A stretch of DNA of 64,000 nt from Isotricha intestinalis (taxonomy: Eukaryota > Ciliophora > Litostomatea > Vestibuliferida > Isotrichidae). A program made the translations under genes and the position numbers. The notes under the pieces are model-generated. The model searched no databases and was not told the DNA's origin. It saw only the letters and a list, made by a program, of their open reading frames with translations. Shown here piece by piece: positions 49,077 through 59,700 of this stretch (position 1 is its first letter; each line of letters opens with the position of its first letter). Where the stretch lies: the NCBI GenBank assembly GCA_023807065.1, contig JAJJLU010003487.1:1-64000 (forward strand), in the 5' to 3' direction.

Positions 49077-49580
49077 TTATTTTTTTAATGAAGTATTTAG
49101 TTTAATGATTAATTCATTTAATTCAGTCTTATATTTATTAATTATAATAATTTGAGATTTTATTTTATTTTCATTTTCTTCTATTTTTTTTTCTATGCTT
49201 TTATTTTCATTGTCGAGATATTCATTTTCTTTTAAAAGCTCATCATATAAATTTTCTTTTTTGATGAGTATATTATTTTCTTTAATTAATTCATTGCTAA
49301 TTATTCTTTCATTTCTAATTTCTTTTTTTATTTTATCAATATTATCTCTTATTTTTTCATATTTTACTTTATAATTTATTGGGGTTTTAAAAATTTTCGG
49401 TTGATAAGTAATATTTCTTTTTGGTTTAGGAGGTATTAAATTTAAAACATCATTTGTCTTTGTAACTAAATTTTTCTCATTTTCATTTTTATTATTATTG
49501 AAGGAATTATTATTTATTTTGTCATTTTCTTTTTGATTATGAGATTTTCTAATTTGAATATTTTTATTTTTTTTCTTCAT
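49077..49580 (-). CDS. Small coiled-coil protein (167 aa)
   Basis: The frame opens at 49598 (MIFLNFMKKK), but MKKKNKNIQIRKSHN at 49580 is the more natural start. Residues 60-165 form a coiled coil, LLIPPKPKRNITYQP-like linker then KYEKIRDNIDKIKKEIRNER and ENKIKSQIIIINKYKTELN. The first part is basic and disordered. No function can be assigned. It stands between a pseudogene and a 1-kb sparse region. Confidence 0.65.
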   Translation of the reverse strand: MKKKNKNIQIRKSHNQKENDKINNNSFNNNKNENEKNLVTKTNDVLNLIPPKPKRNITYQPKIFKTPINYKVKYEKIRDNIDKIKKEIRNERIISNELIKENNILIKKENLYDELLKENEYLDNENKSIEKKIEENENKIKSQIIIINKYKTELNELIIKLNTSLKK

Positions 49581-49598
49581 AAAATTTAAAAAAATCAA

Positions 49599-50595
49599 AA
49601 ATAATTGTATTAATTAAAAGATTTTTATAAACTATATTATTTATAAATCAAGAATATATATTAATAAATTACCAACAATATCTTTCATTTTTTTTACTTT
49701 TCATGATAAATTTCAATTTTTATACTAATTTACCAATCGTGTTGTGTCTCTTATTGTTTTTTTCTCATTTTTAAGTTTAAATTATCTATTTATTATTAAT
49801 TTTCCTTCTAATTGATTAAACTATATCTAATTATATGTATTTAAAAGTGATTAGATTTAAAATTTGAATAATAATAACTTGAAATTTTTTTTCTTCTTTG
49901 TTAATCTAAATTTCTTATTTAACTAAAAAAAGGTTTAAAATTTTTTTGATTTTTTTTGTAATATTTGATGTAGTTGTTTATTTATAAAGTAATTATTGTT
50001 TTTATTTGAAATAGCATTCAGAATTTATTCTTCTAATAAAATTTTTGCCTTTGATTCCTCAATTAAAGCAATTATTAGGTTTTTATAATTTGATTTTTAT
50101 ATTTTAAATCCATTTTATTACTCCTTAAGAGTTATTTTTACAAACTTCCTTAGAATTGATATTATATTTTGAAATTGAAAATGAATGCTAAAAAATTTTT
50201 AAGAAATTTTATTATTAAATTATTATATTGGTATTTACTTTTGAGAGATAAATATATTAATTATATTAAAACCCTTTCTTCTATTTCAAATATTTTAAAA
50301 ACTCATAAAAAATTTCTAATACTTGTGATTTAAATTTTCTTTATAAAGAAAAACATCTTATTGAAAAAATTTAAATTTTTAGAGTGTAATATCATATTTA
50401 TTTTCTTTATCATTTCATTTTTGAATTTTCATAAATTTTATCTAATTTTTAAAATTTTCACTTGTTCAACACTTTTTCAATTATTTTTTAAATTCCAAAT
50501 AACACATTTTTAATGGTTTAATTTGAATATTTATACATTAAATGATTTTAAAAATTTTATTTTATTGAGTTTAATAGAATAATTAAATAAATAAA
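49599..50595. other. Sparse 1-kb region, possible coding remnant at 50181-50333
   Basis: No supported gene. A 50-codon frame at 50181-50333 (MNAKKFLRNFIIKLLYWYLL and on to HKKFLILVI) and short pieces upstream such as PLIPQLKQLLGFYN and FEIAFRIYSSNKIFAFDSS look more protein-like than typical spacer, so a worn gene on the plus strand is possible. Evidence is weaker than for the four pseudogenes called elsewhere. Confidence 0.35.
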
Positions 50596-51912
50596 TCATA
50601 TGCCTAATAATTTATTTTCACTATTATCATTAACATTACTTTGAGAAGTATAATCAAATTCATCTTCTAATTCATTTGCTCTTATTTTTCTTTTTTTATA
50701 AGTTAAATATAATCTGATATAAATTAATATTCCAAAAATAATTGCAATTAAAATCAAAACCAAAAACCAAGAAAAAGTAAAATTAGACTTTGTTATTATA
50801 TATGGATAAAGACTAATAATTTTTTTATCTTTATCAAAAAATATTTGATATTTTTTAAAAAACAATTTACCAAATTTCCATCTTTTAGAATGTTCAGTTT
50901 GAAATATAATTTGAAAATAATATTTACCTTTAAATTTATAAAATAATTCTTTTCCATTAAAAGAAAAAGTATAATTTAAATCATTATTTAAAAAACTTAA
51001 TTCAGGAAATTTTTTAATATTAATATCAGTAGAACATTCAATATAAAAATAAACATCATTATTAAATTTTTTTTCAACACATTCATTCTTATAATCATTA
51101 AAATAAAGTTCATAAATTTTCTTATAATAATTTTTATCTCCTAAAATTAATCCAAATTCATAAGATAAATCTACTTCATGAGGTTTCATTAACGTTTGAT
51201 TTTGAACAATTATTTTATCAAAATTAAGTTGCCATTGAACTTCATTACTACTACGTAATCCAACATTCATTTTTTTTAAATCTTTTTCATTATAATTTCC
51301 ATCAAAATTATGATAATAATTTCCTAAATAAAAAATACCTTTATTATCATCATTATAAAGAATTGAAAAAACCATATGTTCAGTTAAATTTCTTTCTTTT
51401 AATATTTTCATAAAATCAGTTTTTTGATTTCCATACAATTCAATTAATTTTAATCCTATTTCTCCACTCATTTCTTCTTTTCCTTCTTTTAAAACATAAG
51501 CTAAAAAAAAATGAAAATCATTTAATTGAATATTTTTTTTTTGAGAATCAATTAAATTTAAAGTATCTGAACTTAATTTTCCTTTAATAAAATCATATAG
51601 ACTATATTCGCTTTCATAATGTTCTTTTAATATATAAGTTGTTGATTTGCTTTGATCAAATGAAGGAATATTTTTATTATAACTTGAAGATGTTATAAAA
51701 GTTGGAAATTCATTTAATTTAAGATATAATGGAATATTTTGTGTTGGTGTTCCTACTTTTGTTTCTATATATATTTCATTTTCAATTAATTGAGACATTA
51801 AATTTTCTGAAGTTAAAGTTTTTTTTTCTTTTACTTTAAATGGTATTGAAATCATTTGATATGATATTAATATCATAATAGAAATGATCAAAATTTGGAA
51901 CATTATTTTCAT
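50596..51912 (-). CDS. Membrane-anchored pepsin-like (A1) protein lacking catalytic Asp (438 aa)
   Basis: A hydrophobic signal peptide (FQILIISIMILISYQMI) is followed by an A1 peptidase fold: ETKVGTPTQNIPLYLKLNE, GIFYLGNYYHNFDGNY, VQWQLNFDKIIV, then GLILGDKNYYKKIY and WKFGKLFFKKYQIFFDKDKK, which match the GTPxQ, flap/hinge and the LGxxFLxxYxxVFD landmarks. A membrane helix (WFLVLILIAIIFGILIYI) near 382-399 and a short cytosolic tail complete a type I protein. The first DTGS is replaced: Lys65 sits at the Asp position. The second site reads VDLSYE (Asp248 kept, Thr-Gly lost). Probably a non-proteolytic receptor or chaperone-like protein. Confidence 0.85.
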   Translation of the reverse strand: MKIMFQILIISIMILISYQMISIPFKVKEKKTLTSENLMSQLIENEIYIETKVGTPTQNIPLYLKLNEFPTFITSSSYNKNIPSFDQSKSTTYILKEHYESEYSLYDFIKGKLSSDTLNLIDSQKKNIQLNDFHFFLAYVLKEGKEEMSGEIGLKLIELYGNQKTDFMKILKERNLTEHMVFSILYNDDNKGIFYLGNYYHNFDGNYNEKDLKKMNVGLRSSNEVQWQLNFDKIIVQNQTLMKPHEVDLSYEFGLILGDKNYYKKIYELYFNDYKNECVEKKFNNDVYFYIECSTDINIKKFPELSFLNNDLNYTFSFNGKELFYKFKGKYYFQIIFQTEHSKRWKFGKLFFKKYQIFFDKDKKIISLYPYIITKSNFTFSWFLVLILIAIIFGILIYIRLYLTYKKRKIRANELEDEFDYTSQSNVNDNSENKLLGI

Positions 51913-52029
51913 TATTATATAATTTTTTTAAATTAAGTTAATTTATTATTTTATTTAATATTTTTCCATTTTTAGTTTTACTTTCCAATTTTTATGGAAT
52001 ATATATAAATTTTATTTTATTAATTTTAA

Positions 52030-53568
52030 TTAAGGATTTTTTACAATTCTATTTAATTTATCTTGATTTTCTTTTAAAATTTGTTCTGATTCTGAAAATA
52101 GTTTTTTTGCTTCAATAACATTATTTAATTTTAATAACTTATCTCCTTTTTCTTTTAACATCATTGCTCTGGAATAAAAATAAGTAATATTAATATTTTC
52201 TTTATCTGGATTATCAGAAGAAACTAAAGTATTAGCTTCATTAATATAATTATAAGCTTCTTCAAATTTTTTTTCACTCATTAATTTTGTTCCATAATTC
52301 ATTAAACAATTTATTTTTTTTCTTTGAATAATATTTCTATTATTTAAACTACCATATAACCATAAAATTTCATTTTCTTTTATTATTTTCAATGCTTCAT
52401 AATCTTTTTTATCAATAATATATTCATCAATTTTTTTTATTAATTCATCTAATTTAATTTTTGATAATAAGTCTTCTATATTTTTCTTACATTCAGGATT
52501 TTTTTGACATATTTTTAAAGCTTCATTTAAAAAAATTACACCTTCACTAAAATTTTTTTCTGAAACTTTTTTAATTCCAATGTTTTGAAGACATAAAGCC
52601 CTACTTAAATTTATACTATTTTTTTCTTCTTCATCATTAACATTTTTTAAAATATTATCAAAAATTTTTAAAGCATCTTCATATTTTCTTTCTTTATATA
52701 AATTAATTCCAATATTTTCTTCTTTTTTATTTTTAACTAAATTATAATTTTCTTCAAATATATTTTTTTTAGGATAATCTTTACTACATAAATTTATACT
52801 TTTAGAATAGTAATTTAAAGCTTCATCATACTTTTTTTCTCTATATAATTTACTTCCTATCTGATTATAACATTCTGCTTTATTATTATTAATCATTTTT
52901 AAAATTTCATTATCAGACATTTTTTTTTCTGCTTCTTCAAAATATTTTAAAGCATCTTCATATTTATTTTCATCAAAATAATTTTGTGCTCTTACTAAAT
53001 TTTCCATAAAAGAAGATGAATTTTTTGCATCTAAAAATATTGCTTTTTTTGAATAATTATTTGAACAAGTTGATATTGCTTTATCTAATAATATATCAGC
53101 TTCTTTTAAATTTTTTTCTTTCATATATTTTTGATATAAACCAAAATAAACTTCAGACATATTATTTTTAATATCTTCTTTAAATCTCTCATCAGGAGAT
53201 AAATTATATGCTTCTTCAAATTTTTTTAAAGCTTCATTGAATTCTTCTTTTTGAAATAATTCAATTCCTTGTTTATTTGATAATAAACTTTTAACAGCTG
53301 AATAATTTTTTTTATAAATATCTTCATTTTCAAATCCTTTTTCACAGCTTTTAGAAGCTTCATCAAATTTATTTAAAGACTCTTCTAATTTTCCTTCGTT
53401 TAAATATTTTTGACCTATTTCATTTAAAGTATTTGCCACATTATTTCTTATTAATGGTGAATCTCTTATTGATAAAGCCTTTTTAAAATAATTTAAAGCA
53501 TTTTCAAAATTTCCTTTATTATATTCTTCAATACCAAGATTATTTAATTTTATTAATTCAGATTCCAT
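52030..53568 (-). CDS. TPR-repeat protein (512 aa)
   Basis: About ten tetratricopeptide repeats fill the protein: GNFENALNYFKKALSI, GKLEESLNKFDEASKS, EEFNEALKKFEEAYNLSPDE, NKYEDALKYFEEAEK, KKYDEALNYYSKSINL, RKYEDALKIFDNIL and FSEGVIFLNEALKI. No other domain, signal or membrane helix. TPR superhelices bind peptides and build complexes; the repeat pattern does not identify the partner. Divergent from the kinase gene with 100 bp between start codons. Confidence 0.88.
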   Translation of the reverse strand: MESELIKLNNLGIEEYNKGNFENALNYFKKALSIRDSPLIRNNVANTLNEIGQKYLNEGKLEESLNKFDEASKSCEKGFENEDIYKKNYSAVKSLLSNKQGIELFQKEEFNEALKKFEEAYNLSPDERFKEDIKNNMSEVYFGLYQKYMKEKNLKEADILLDKAISTCSNNYSKKAIFLDAKNSSSFMENLVRAQNYFDENKYEDALKYFEEAEKKMSDNEILKMINNNKAECYNQIGSKLYREKKYDEALNYYSKSINLCSKDYPKKNIFEENYNLVKNKKEENIGINLYKERKYEDALKIFDNILKNVNDEEEKNSINLSRALCLQNIGIKKVSEKNFSEGVIFLNEALKICQKNPECKKNIEDLLSKIKLDELIKKIDEYIIDKKDYEALKIIKENEILWLYGSLNNRNIIQRKKINCLMNYGTKLMSEKKFEEAYNYINEANTLVSSDNPDKENINITYFYSRAMMLKEKGDKLLKLNNVIEAKKLFSESEQILKENQDKLNRIVKNP

Positions 53569-53668
53569 AAAATAATATATTTTTATTTAAATATTTAAAT
53601 AATTTAAAAATCTAATTCAAAAAATATAATAATTTTATAATAATTTATAATAAATTAATTAGAGATAA

Positions 53669-54940
53669 ATGGAAAGTAATTCCGATGGAATTAAAATTGG
53701 AAAATATACTTTAAATTTAAAAGAAATTGGAACAGGTTCTTATGGGACAGTATTTATAGCAAAAGATGAAAAAGGAAAATATTATGCAGTTAAAAGAGTA
53801 AATTATGATAAATTATCAAGAAAAGTAGTAAAAGAAAAATTTATAAGAGAAATAAAATTAACATATAAATTAAATAATAAGCACATAGTACAAATGCTAG
53901 ATATTCTAAAAACTGAAAAACATGTTTATATATTTTTAGAATATTGCAATGGAGAAACATTAAGTTCTTTTCTTGAAAAATATTATGATACCTATCAAAC
54001 ATTAATACCTCAAGATATAATTCAAATATTTACTAAACAAATAATAGAAGGATTAGCATATATGGCAAAAAAAAATTGTATTCATAGAGATTTGAAATTG
54101 GAAAATATAATGTTATCATCAAATTTAACTAAAGAAAAAGAAAATGAATTTTTAAAAACATTAGTAGAAAAAAAATCATTAATAGATAAAATACCTTGTA
54201 AAAAATCAATTTTTGCATTTAATACTTTTTCAGATGATGAGATTCCACAACCTTTTTATTTTAGTAAAACTTTTGATAATATAAAAAATATAATGGAACA
54301 TTATACAGTTAAGTTAATTGATTTAGGTTTTGCAAAACAAGTTGAAAATAATGAGAATATAACTTCATATTGTGGTTCTCCTTTTCAAATGCCTCCTGAA
54401 ATTTGGAGTTTAAATTATGGAAAAGGAACTTCATATAATAAAAAATGTGATTTATGGTCTTTAGGTTGTACTCTTTATAATTTAGCTTTTAATTCTTTTC
54501 CTTTTCTTGGAAATGATTTTAAAGAAATATATAAAAAAATTTTAAATGGGAAATACGCTATTAAACAAGTTAATGGTTTATCAATTGAATTTGTTGATTT
54601 AATTTGTGGATTATTAAAAGTAAATCCTGAATATAGATATGATTATGATATATTAATAAATCATCCTTTTATCACTAAAAAATTTGAAGATTTACAACCT
54701 TATGATTTTGGAGATCATTCAAAAATAATTTTAGATGCTAATAAAAAAGAAAATATATTAAAAAATATTGAAATTATTAAAAAAAATGTTTTATCTCCTG
54801 AAGAAAGTATTGATGATGAAGAAAAAGAAAAATATATTGATGAGATTTTTATGAAGAATTGTGAAATCATTGAATATTCTGTTAGGAGTAAAGAAATTAA
54901 TGATTGGGTATATGTAAGTTTGAATAGTTTATTAGTTTAA
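53669..54940 (+). CDS. ULK/ATG1-like Ser/Thr protein kinase (423 aa)
   Basis: Kinase domain from residue 12 to 330: GTGSYGTVF, YAVKRV, HRDLKLENIML near 138, DLGFAKQ near 217 (Leu for Phe in DFG, as in ULK kinases), SYCGSPFQMPPEIW and CDLWSLGCTLYNLAF. Catalytic Lys, Asp and DLG Asp are present. About 55 extra residues are inserted between the catalytic loop and DLG, where most kinases have about 17. The C-terminal 90 residues are helical without a recognised domain. ULK-like kinases are many in ciliates, so an autophagy role is not implied. Substrates unknown. Confidence 0.88.
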   Translation: MESNSDGIKIGKYTLNLKEIGTGSYGTVFIAKDEKGKYYAVKRVNYDKLSRKVVKEKFIREIKLTYKLNNKHIVQMLDILKTEKHVYIFLEYCNGETLSSFLEKYYDTYQTLIPQDIIQIFTKQIIEGLAYMAKKNCIHRDLKLENIMLSSNLTKEKENEFLKTLVEKKSLIDKIPCKKSIFAFNTFSDDEIPQPFYFSKTFDNIKNIMEHYTVKLIDLGFAKQVENNENITSYCGSPFQMPPEIWSLNYGKGTSYNKKCDLWSLGCTLYNLAFNSFPFLGNDFKEIYKKILNGKYAIKQVNGLSIEFVDLICGLLKVNPEYRYDYDILINHPFITKKFEDLQPYDFGDHSKIILDANKKENILKNIEIIKKNVLSPEESIDDEEKEKYIDEIFMKNCEIIEYSVRSKEINDWVYVSLNSLLV

Positions 54941-55046
54941 ATAAATAACTTTTTTATATTAATTTTTGAAAAATATAAATAATATTAAAAAAATTAATTT
55001 TTGTTATTTATCTAGATTCAAAAAATAAAAACATATACTTTTCAAA

Positions 55047-56171
55047 ATGTATTATATTTGTAAAGTTGAAGGAAAAAAATTATGGGATGATCCAAAAGAT
55101 ATGTCAAAAATAATTTCAGATTTGAAGGAAAATTCAGAAAAAATTACAGGAATAGATCTAAGTGAAAATAGTATTGGAACAGAATGTGCAAAAGTATTAA
55201 AAGCTCCAATATCACAATTATCAAATTTAACAAAAGTAAATTACAGAGATTTATTTGTAAGTAGATTAAAAGAAGACTTACCAATATCTTTAAAATTTCT
55301 AATGGAAAGTTTATTAGATAAAAATATTACATATTTAGATTTATCAGATAATGCATTTGGACCAACTGCAATTAATTCATTTAATTTTTTTTTAGAAAAA
55401 AATAAGAGTTTAAAAGAATTATATTTAGAAAATAATGGTTTAGGACCTGAAGGAGGAGAAGAAGTTGCAAATTCTTTATTAAAAAATAATGATATGAAAT
55501 TAAGTTTGATTAAAATTAATAGAAATAGATTAGAAAATAAAGGTGCAAAGGCTTTTTCTAAAGTATTTGAAAAAATGGAAAGTTTAGAACATATTGAAAT
55601 TTTTCAAAATGGAATTAAAGAAGAAGGAATGATTGATATTATTAAATCTTTTGGAAAAAATAAAAATTTAAAAGTAATTAAAATTAATGATAATTTAATT
55701 AAAAGCGGAGCCAAAATTTTTTCTGAAATTATTCCAACTTTAATTCATTTAAAAATATTAGATATTAGTGATTTAAATCTTGGGAATAGTAATGCTTTAT
55801 TAATATTTAAAAGTTTAAGTCAATTAAAAGAAATAGAGGAAATTTATTCAAATTATAATGAAATTGAAAAAAAAAATATTCAAGAAGAGATTTTCAATGT
55901 TATTCTTAAAATGGATTCTTTGAAATTAATTGATATTAAAGGAAATGTGATTCATAAAAAATTATATAATAAATTTAAAAAGGAATTTGATAAAAAAAAT
56001 TTTGATAAATTTAATTGTTATTCAAGTGAAGAAGAAGATCTGGGAGAAGATGAAGAAAAAGAAGAAGAGGAAATAGAAGTTAAAAAAGATAATAAAGAAG
56101 ATAAAAAAGAAGAAATTGATATTACTGAAGAAATTACAAAAAAAATGGAAAAGATGGATATTCATAAATAA
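55047..56171 (+). CDS. RANGAP1: Ran GTPase-activating protein, RanGAP/Rna1 type (374 aa)
   Basis: Leucine-rich repeats of the RanGAP subtype run through residues 20-305. Diagnostic stretches are NYRDLFVSRLKEDLPISLKF (with the conserved Arg), YLDLSDNAFGP, NRLENKGAKAFSKVFEKM and FQNGIKEEGMIDII, all matching Rna1/RanGAP1 blocks. An acidic tail (EEEDLGEDEEKEEEEIEVKK) follows, as in yeast Rna1, and there is no SUMO-binding C-terminal domain of the animal type. The enzyme stimulates GTP hydrolysis by Ran in the cytoplasm, maintaining directional nuclear transport. It starts 106 bp after the kinase gene. Confidence 0.93.
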   Translation: MYYICKVEGKKLWDDPKDMSKIISDLKENSEKITGIDLSENSIGTECAKVLKAPISQLSNLTKVNYRDLFVSRLKEDLPISLKFLMESLLDKNITYLDLSDNAFGPTAINSFNFFLEKNKSLKELYLENNGLGPEGGEEVANSLLKNNDMKLSLIKINRNRLENKGAKAFSKVFEKMESLEHIEIFQNGIKEEGMIDIIKSFGKNKNLKVIKINDNLIKSGAKIFSEIIPTLIHLKILDISDLNLGNSNALLIFKSLSQLKEIEEIYSNYNEIEKKNIQEEIFNVILKMDSLKLIDIKGNVIHKKLYNKFKKEFDKKNFDKFNCYSSEEEDLGEDEEKEEEEIEVKKDNKEDKKEEIDITEEITKKMEKMDIHK

Positions 56172-56310
56172 ATTTTATAATAAAATTAAATTAAAAAAAT
56201 TAAAATTTCAAATTAATATCTCGATTTATGATATTTAAAAACTTTTTTAATTAGACATTTATTATAATCTAAATATTATTAAAAATAGAAAAAATCCTTT
56301 TTATTTGATA

Positions 56311-56640
56311 TTAACAAATATCATAATCAATACCAAAATTATATTTACTTTTCTTTTCTTTTTTTTTATAATAAATTTCCATTATATTCAAATAATAGTT
56401 GTGTAAAGAAATACCTAAATCATAATCTTCATTATGATAATCTTGAATTATTATATTTACGAATTCTTCTATTGTACCATTTAATAAAAATATAAAATAA
56501 TCTTTTTATTCCATCATGTGATGATATTGATTCATAAATAAAACAGAATAAAATAAAAACATATTTTCATTTTTTTCTTTTTTTTTTATATAAGTTCTAG
56601 ACACAAAAAATATAGTAAAAAAGTATTATAACTATAAATA
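56311..56640 (-). pseudogene. Gene fragment with one internal stop
   Basis: The minus strand reads FFVSRTYIKKKEKNENMFLF, YSVLFMNQYHHMME, a TAA at 56506-56508, then KDYFIFLLNGTIEEFVNIII, QDYHNEDYDLGISLHNYYLN and IMEIYYKKKEKKSKYNFGID, ending YDIC and TAA 56311-56313. About 100 codons in a single frame with one stop, of clearly protein-like composition. Either a gene with one nonsense mutation or a truncated duplicate. Upstream the frame closes near 56625. Family unknown. Confidence 0.55.
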
Positions 56641-56709
56641 AAAAAATAACTTTTAAAACTTAATGTGTTAAATTTTATATTAATTCCTTAAAATAAAAAA
56701 CAAACAAAA

Positions 56710-59700
56710 ATGCAAAAAATTGAAAACTCCCAAAAAGAACCAATTTTAAAGGCTATAGAACCAAAAGAAGACATATATGATCTATATAGTTATTCAACAA
56801 AAACTAGAAAGAAAGTAAGACCTATAATAAAAATTGAAGAATCAACAGATAATCTTAACAAAATTCATATAAAAACTGACTCAAATTACTTAAATATGTC
56901 AATGGCAGCTCCAAGAAATAAAAAAATAAATCATAAATATTCTTTTTCTTTTAGTGAGTGTGTTCCTAACAAAAAATATTTTAGTAAATTTCGAAATTAT
57001 AACAATTCTAAATATAATATTAATAAAAATAATGATATTAATTATGTTTATATCCCTGGTATATCTTATAATTCTTTTTTAACTGAAATTAATGAGAAAA
57101 ATCAATTGCCTGAATTCAATAATGAAAAATTGATGGATACATTTCAACAAACCGATAAAATAAGAACAGAAGATTTTGATGAACAATTATATAATAAATT
57201 AATGTTTTTTGATAATCTAGCAAATAATATTACAAAGGAACAAATTTATGCTGCTTCTGAATATATTATTAATAAAGAAAAAAAAGAAATAAAAAGACCG
57301 GATTTCATAATTCATAATATTTTTTTAACTTTAGTAATAAAAGATATATCTAAAAAAATAGAGATTAGAAGATTGAAAGATAATAAATTAATATCAATTG
57401 ATTTTGTTTATAATTTATTACAAAATGAGATAGAAAAAATGAAAGGGGGATTAAAAAAATCAATGAAAATAATAAAGAATAAAAAAGAAAATCATAATTC
57501 ACAAAATTCTTTATTAGGAATACAAAAAGTATTAAACACTGATTTCATAACATATTTGCATTTTTCAAAGAATCGTCATATAAGGAATAAATCAATTAAT
57601 AATAATTCTGAAACAAGATATAGTGATGATGAAAGTGACTTTCAAGGAAAAAAACTTCATCATATTCATAGTAATATTTTAGATAATTCATTAAAAAATA
57701 ATAATAGTGGAATAATATATGAAAATGAAGAGAATTTTATACATTCAGAATATAATCAACTTAGAAAAAATTATGATGAAAGTGATAGATGTGATTATAG
57801 TAATTTAATGGATTTAAATGATAATAATTATATAAATCATAATTCCCCTTATAAACTGATTAAAAATCATTCAGGTTATATTAAACCTAATCTTTTACAA
57901 AAAGAAATTTTTGTCAATAATAAAAATATTGATTTTATTGATTCTATATCTGGGAAACCAATTTTTAAAGATGATGGATCATTTAATATAAGTTTTTATG
58001 ATAAAAATGGAAATAAAATTAAAAATCCTGATTTAAATGATAAGTCAATTACATACTTTGATAAAAATGGATATTCAATAAATATAAAAAAAGTATCTAA
58101 AATAAAGCTTTATGATCAACAAGGGAATTTAATAGAAAATCCAAATTTAGATAATAATAATATTAATTATTATGATGAAAATGGAAAATTAATAAATACT
58201 CAATCAAGAATACAATTATATGATAAAAAAGGAAAAAGAATTTCAAAAATTGATAATTCAGAAAACGTTCAATATTATGATTCTAATGGGAATCCAATTC
58301 CCAAAAATGAAATTCCAATTAATTATTATTATAATAATAAAAAAGAAATTAAAAGTCCAAAAGATTATAAATTTATTGATAATGATGAAGGAAACAAAAT
58401 TATGATTCCTGAAGGATTTAAGTATATTATTAATAAAGAAGGGGAAAAAATATTAGTAAATGAAAAAGGAAATCAAGTAAATGAAGAATGTTTTATTATT
58501 AATGAAGATGAGAATTCTAAAAATTATGATGAGAGTGAAAGTGAAATAGAAATTGAAGGAGTAAATGAAAAAGGAGAAAAAATAAAAATGAAAATTAAAA
58601 AAAAAGATTTACAAAAAAGTGAAAAGAAAAAAAAAAAGAAAAAAATGAGAAAAAAGAAAAATAATGAAAACGAAGAATATTATAGTGATAATGAAGATGA
58701 AAGTGAAAGTGAATATGAAGAAGAAGAAATTGAAGTTTTAAATGAAAAAGGAGAAAAAGTAAAAATAAAGGTTAATGATAGTTTAATTAAAAAAATAGAA
58801 AAGAAAAAAAAAACAATAAAATATAAGAATGAAAATGGAGAAGAAATTACTTTAAGTGAAAATGAAAAAGAAGAAAGTGAATATGAAGAAGAGGAATTTG
58901 AAGAAGAAGTAGAAGAAGAAATAGAAGAAATTGATGAAAATGGTAATTCAGTTAAAAAAAAAATTAAGAAAATAAAAAAGAAAAAAATTCCAAAGAAAAA
59001 AAAGAAAAAAACAAAAAATAATGAAAATAAAAATATAAAAGATAATAAAAAGAAAAAGGTAAAATTAATTTCTAATAATTTAAACAATAATAACAATAAT
59101 ATTAGTATTAATAAAAAAGAAGAAAATGAAAAGAATGAGGGTAAAGAAAATAAAACTAAAATAAAAAATTTACAAAAAACAAAATCACGTAATATTGATG
59201 TAGAATTAAGTAATGAAACAACAAATAAATCAAAAGAAACAAAATTTAAAACTCAAGATTATAATATATCAGATTTACATGATAATTCAATTAAATCAAT
59301 AATAAAAAATAATCAAAATTTGAATAATGAAGATATTAATAACATAAATTATAATGAAGAAAGTTTTAATAATGATAATGATTATGATTATGATAACAAA
59401 GATATTAATGAAATTAATTCAGATGATGAATCCGATGAAGAGAAAAAAAGAAGAATAGATGAATATGAAAAAGAAGCACAAGAACATCAAAAATTAATGA
59501 CAGAATATTATAATAATATGCAAAAAACAAATTTAACTTTTTATAAAAAACAAAAAGAAAAAGTTGATCCTTTTAAAATAAGAAAATTAATCGAAGAAAC
59601 AAAGAAAAAAACATTAGGAATAACTGAAAATTCAGATGTAAAAATAACTGACGAAGAAATATATAATAAAATATCTATTGACAGTGATTTATTTAAAGAA

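Noticed and set aside
58680..59096. 138-codon minus-strand frame of Phe/Ser/Leu runs
   Set aside because: It is the antisense of the Glu/Lys repeats of the 1276-residue protein; GAA and AAA repeats read backwards as TTC and TTT.
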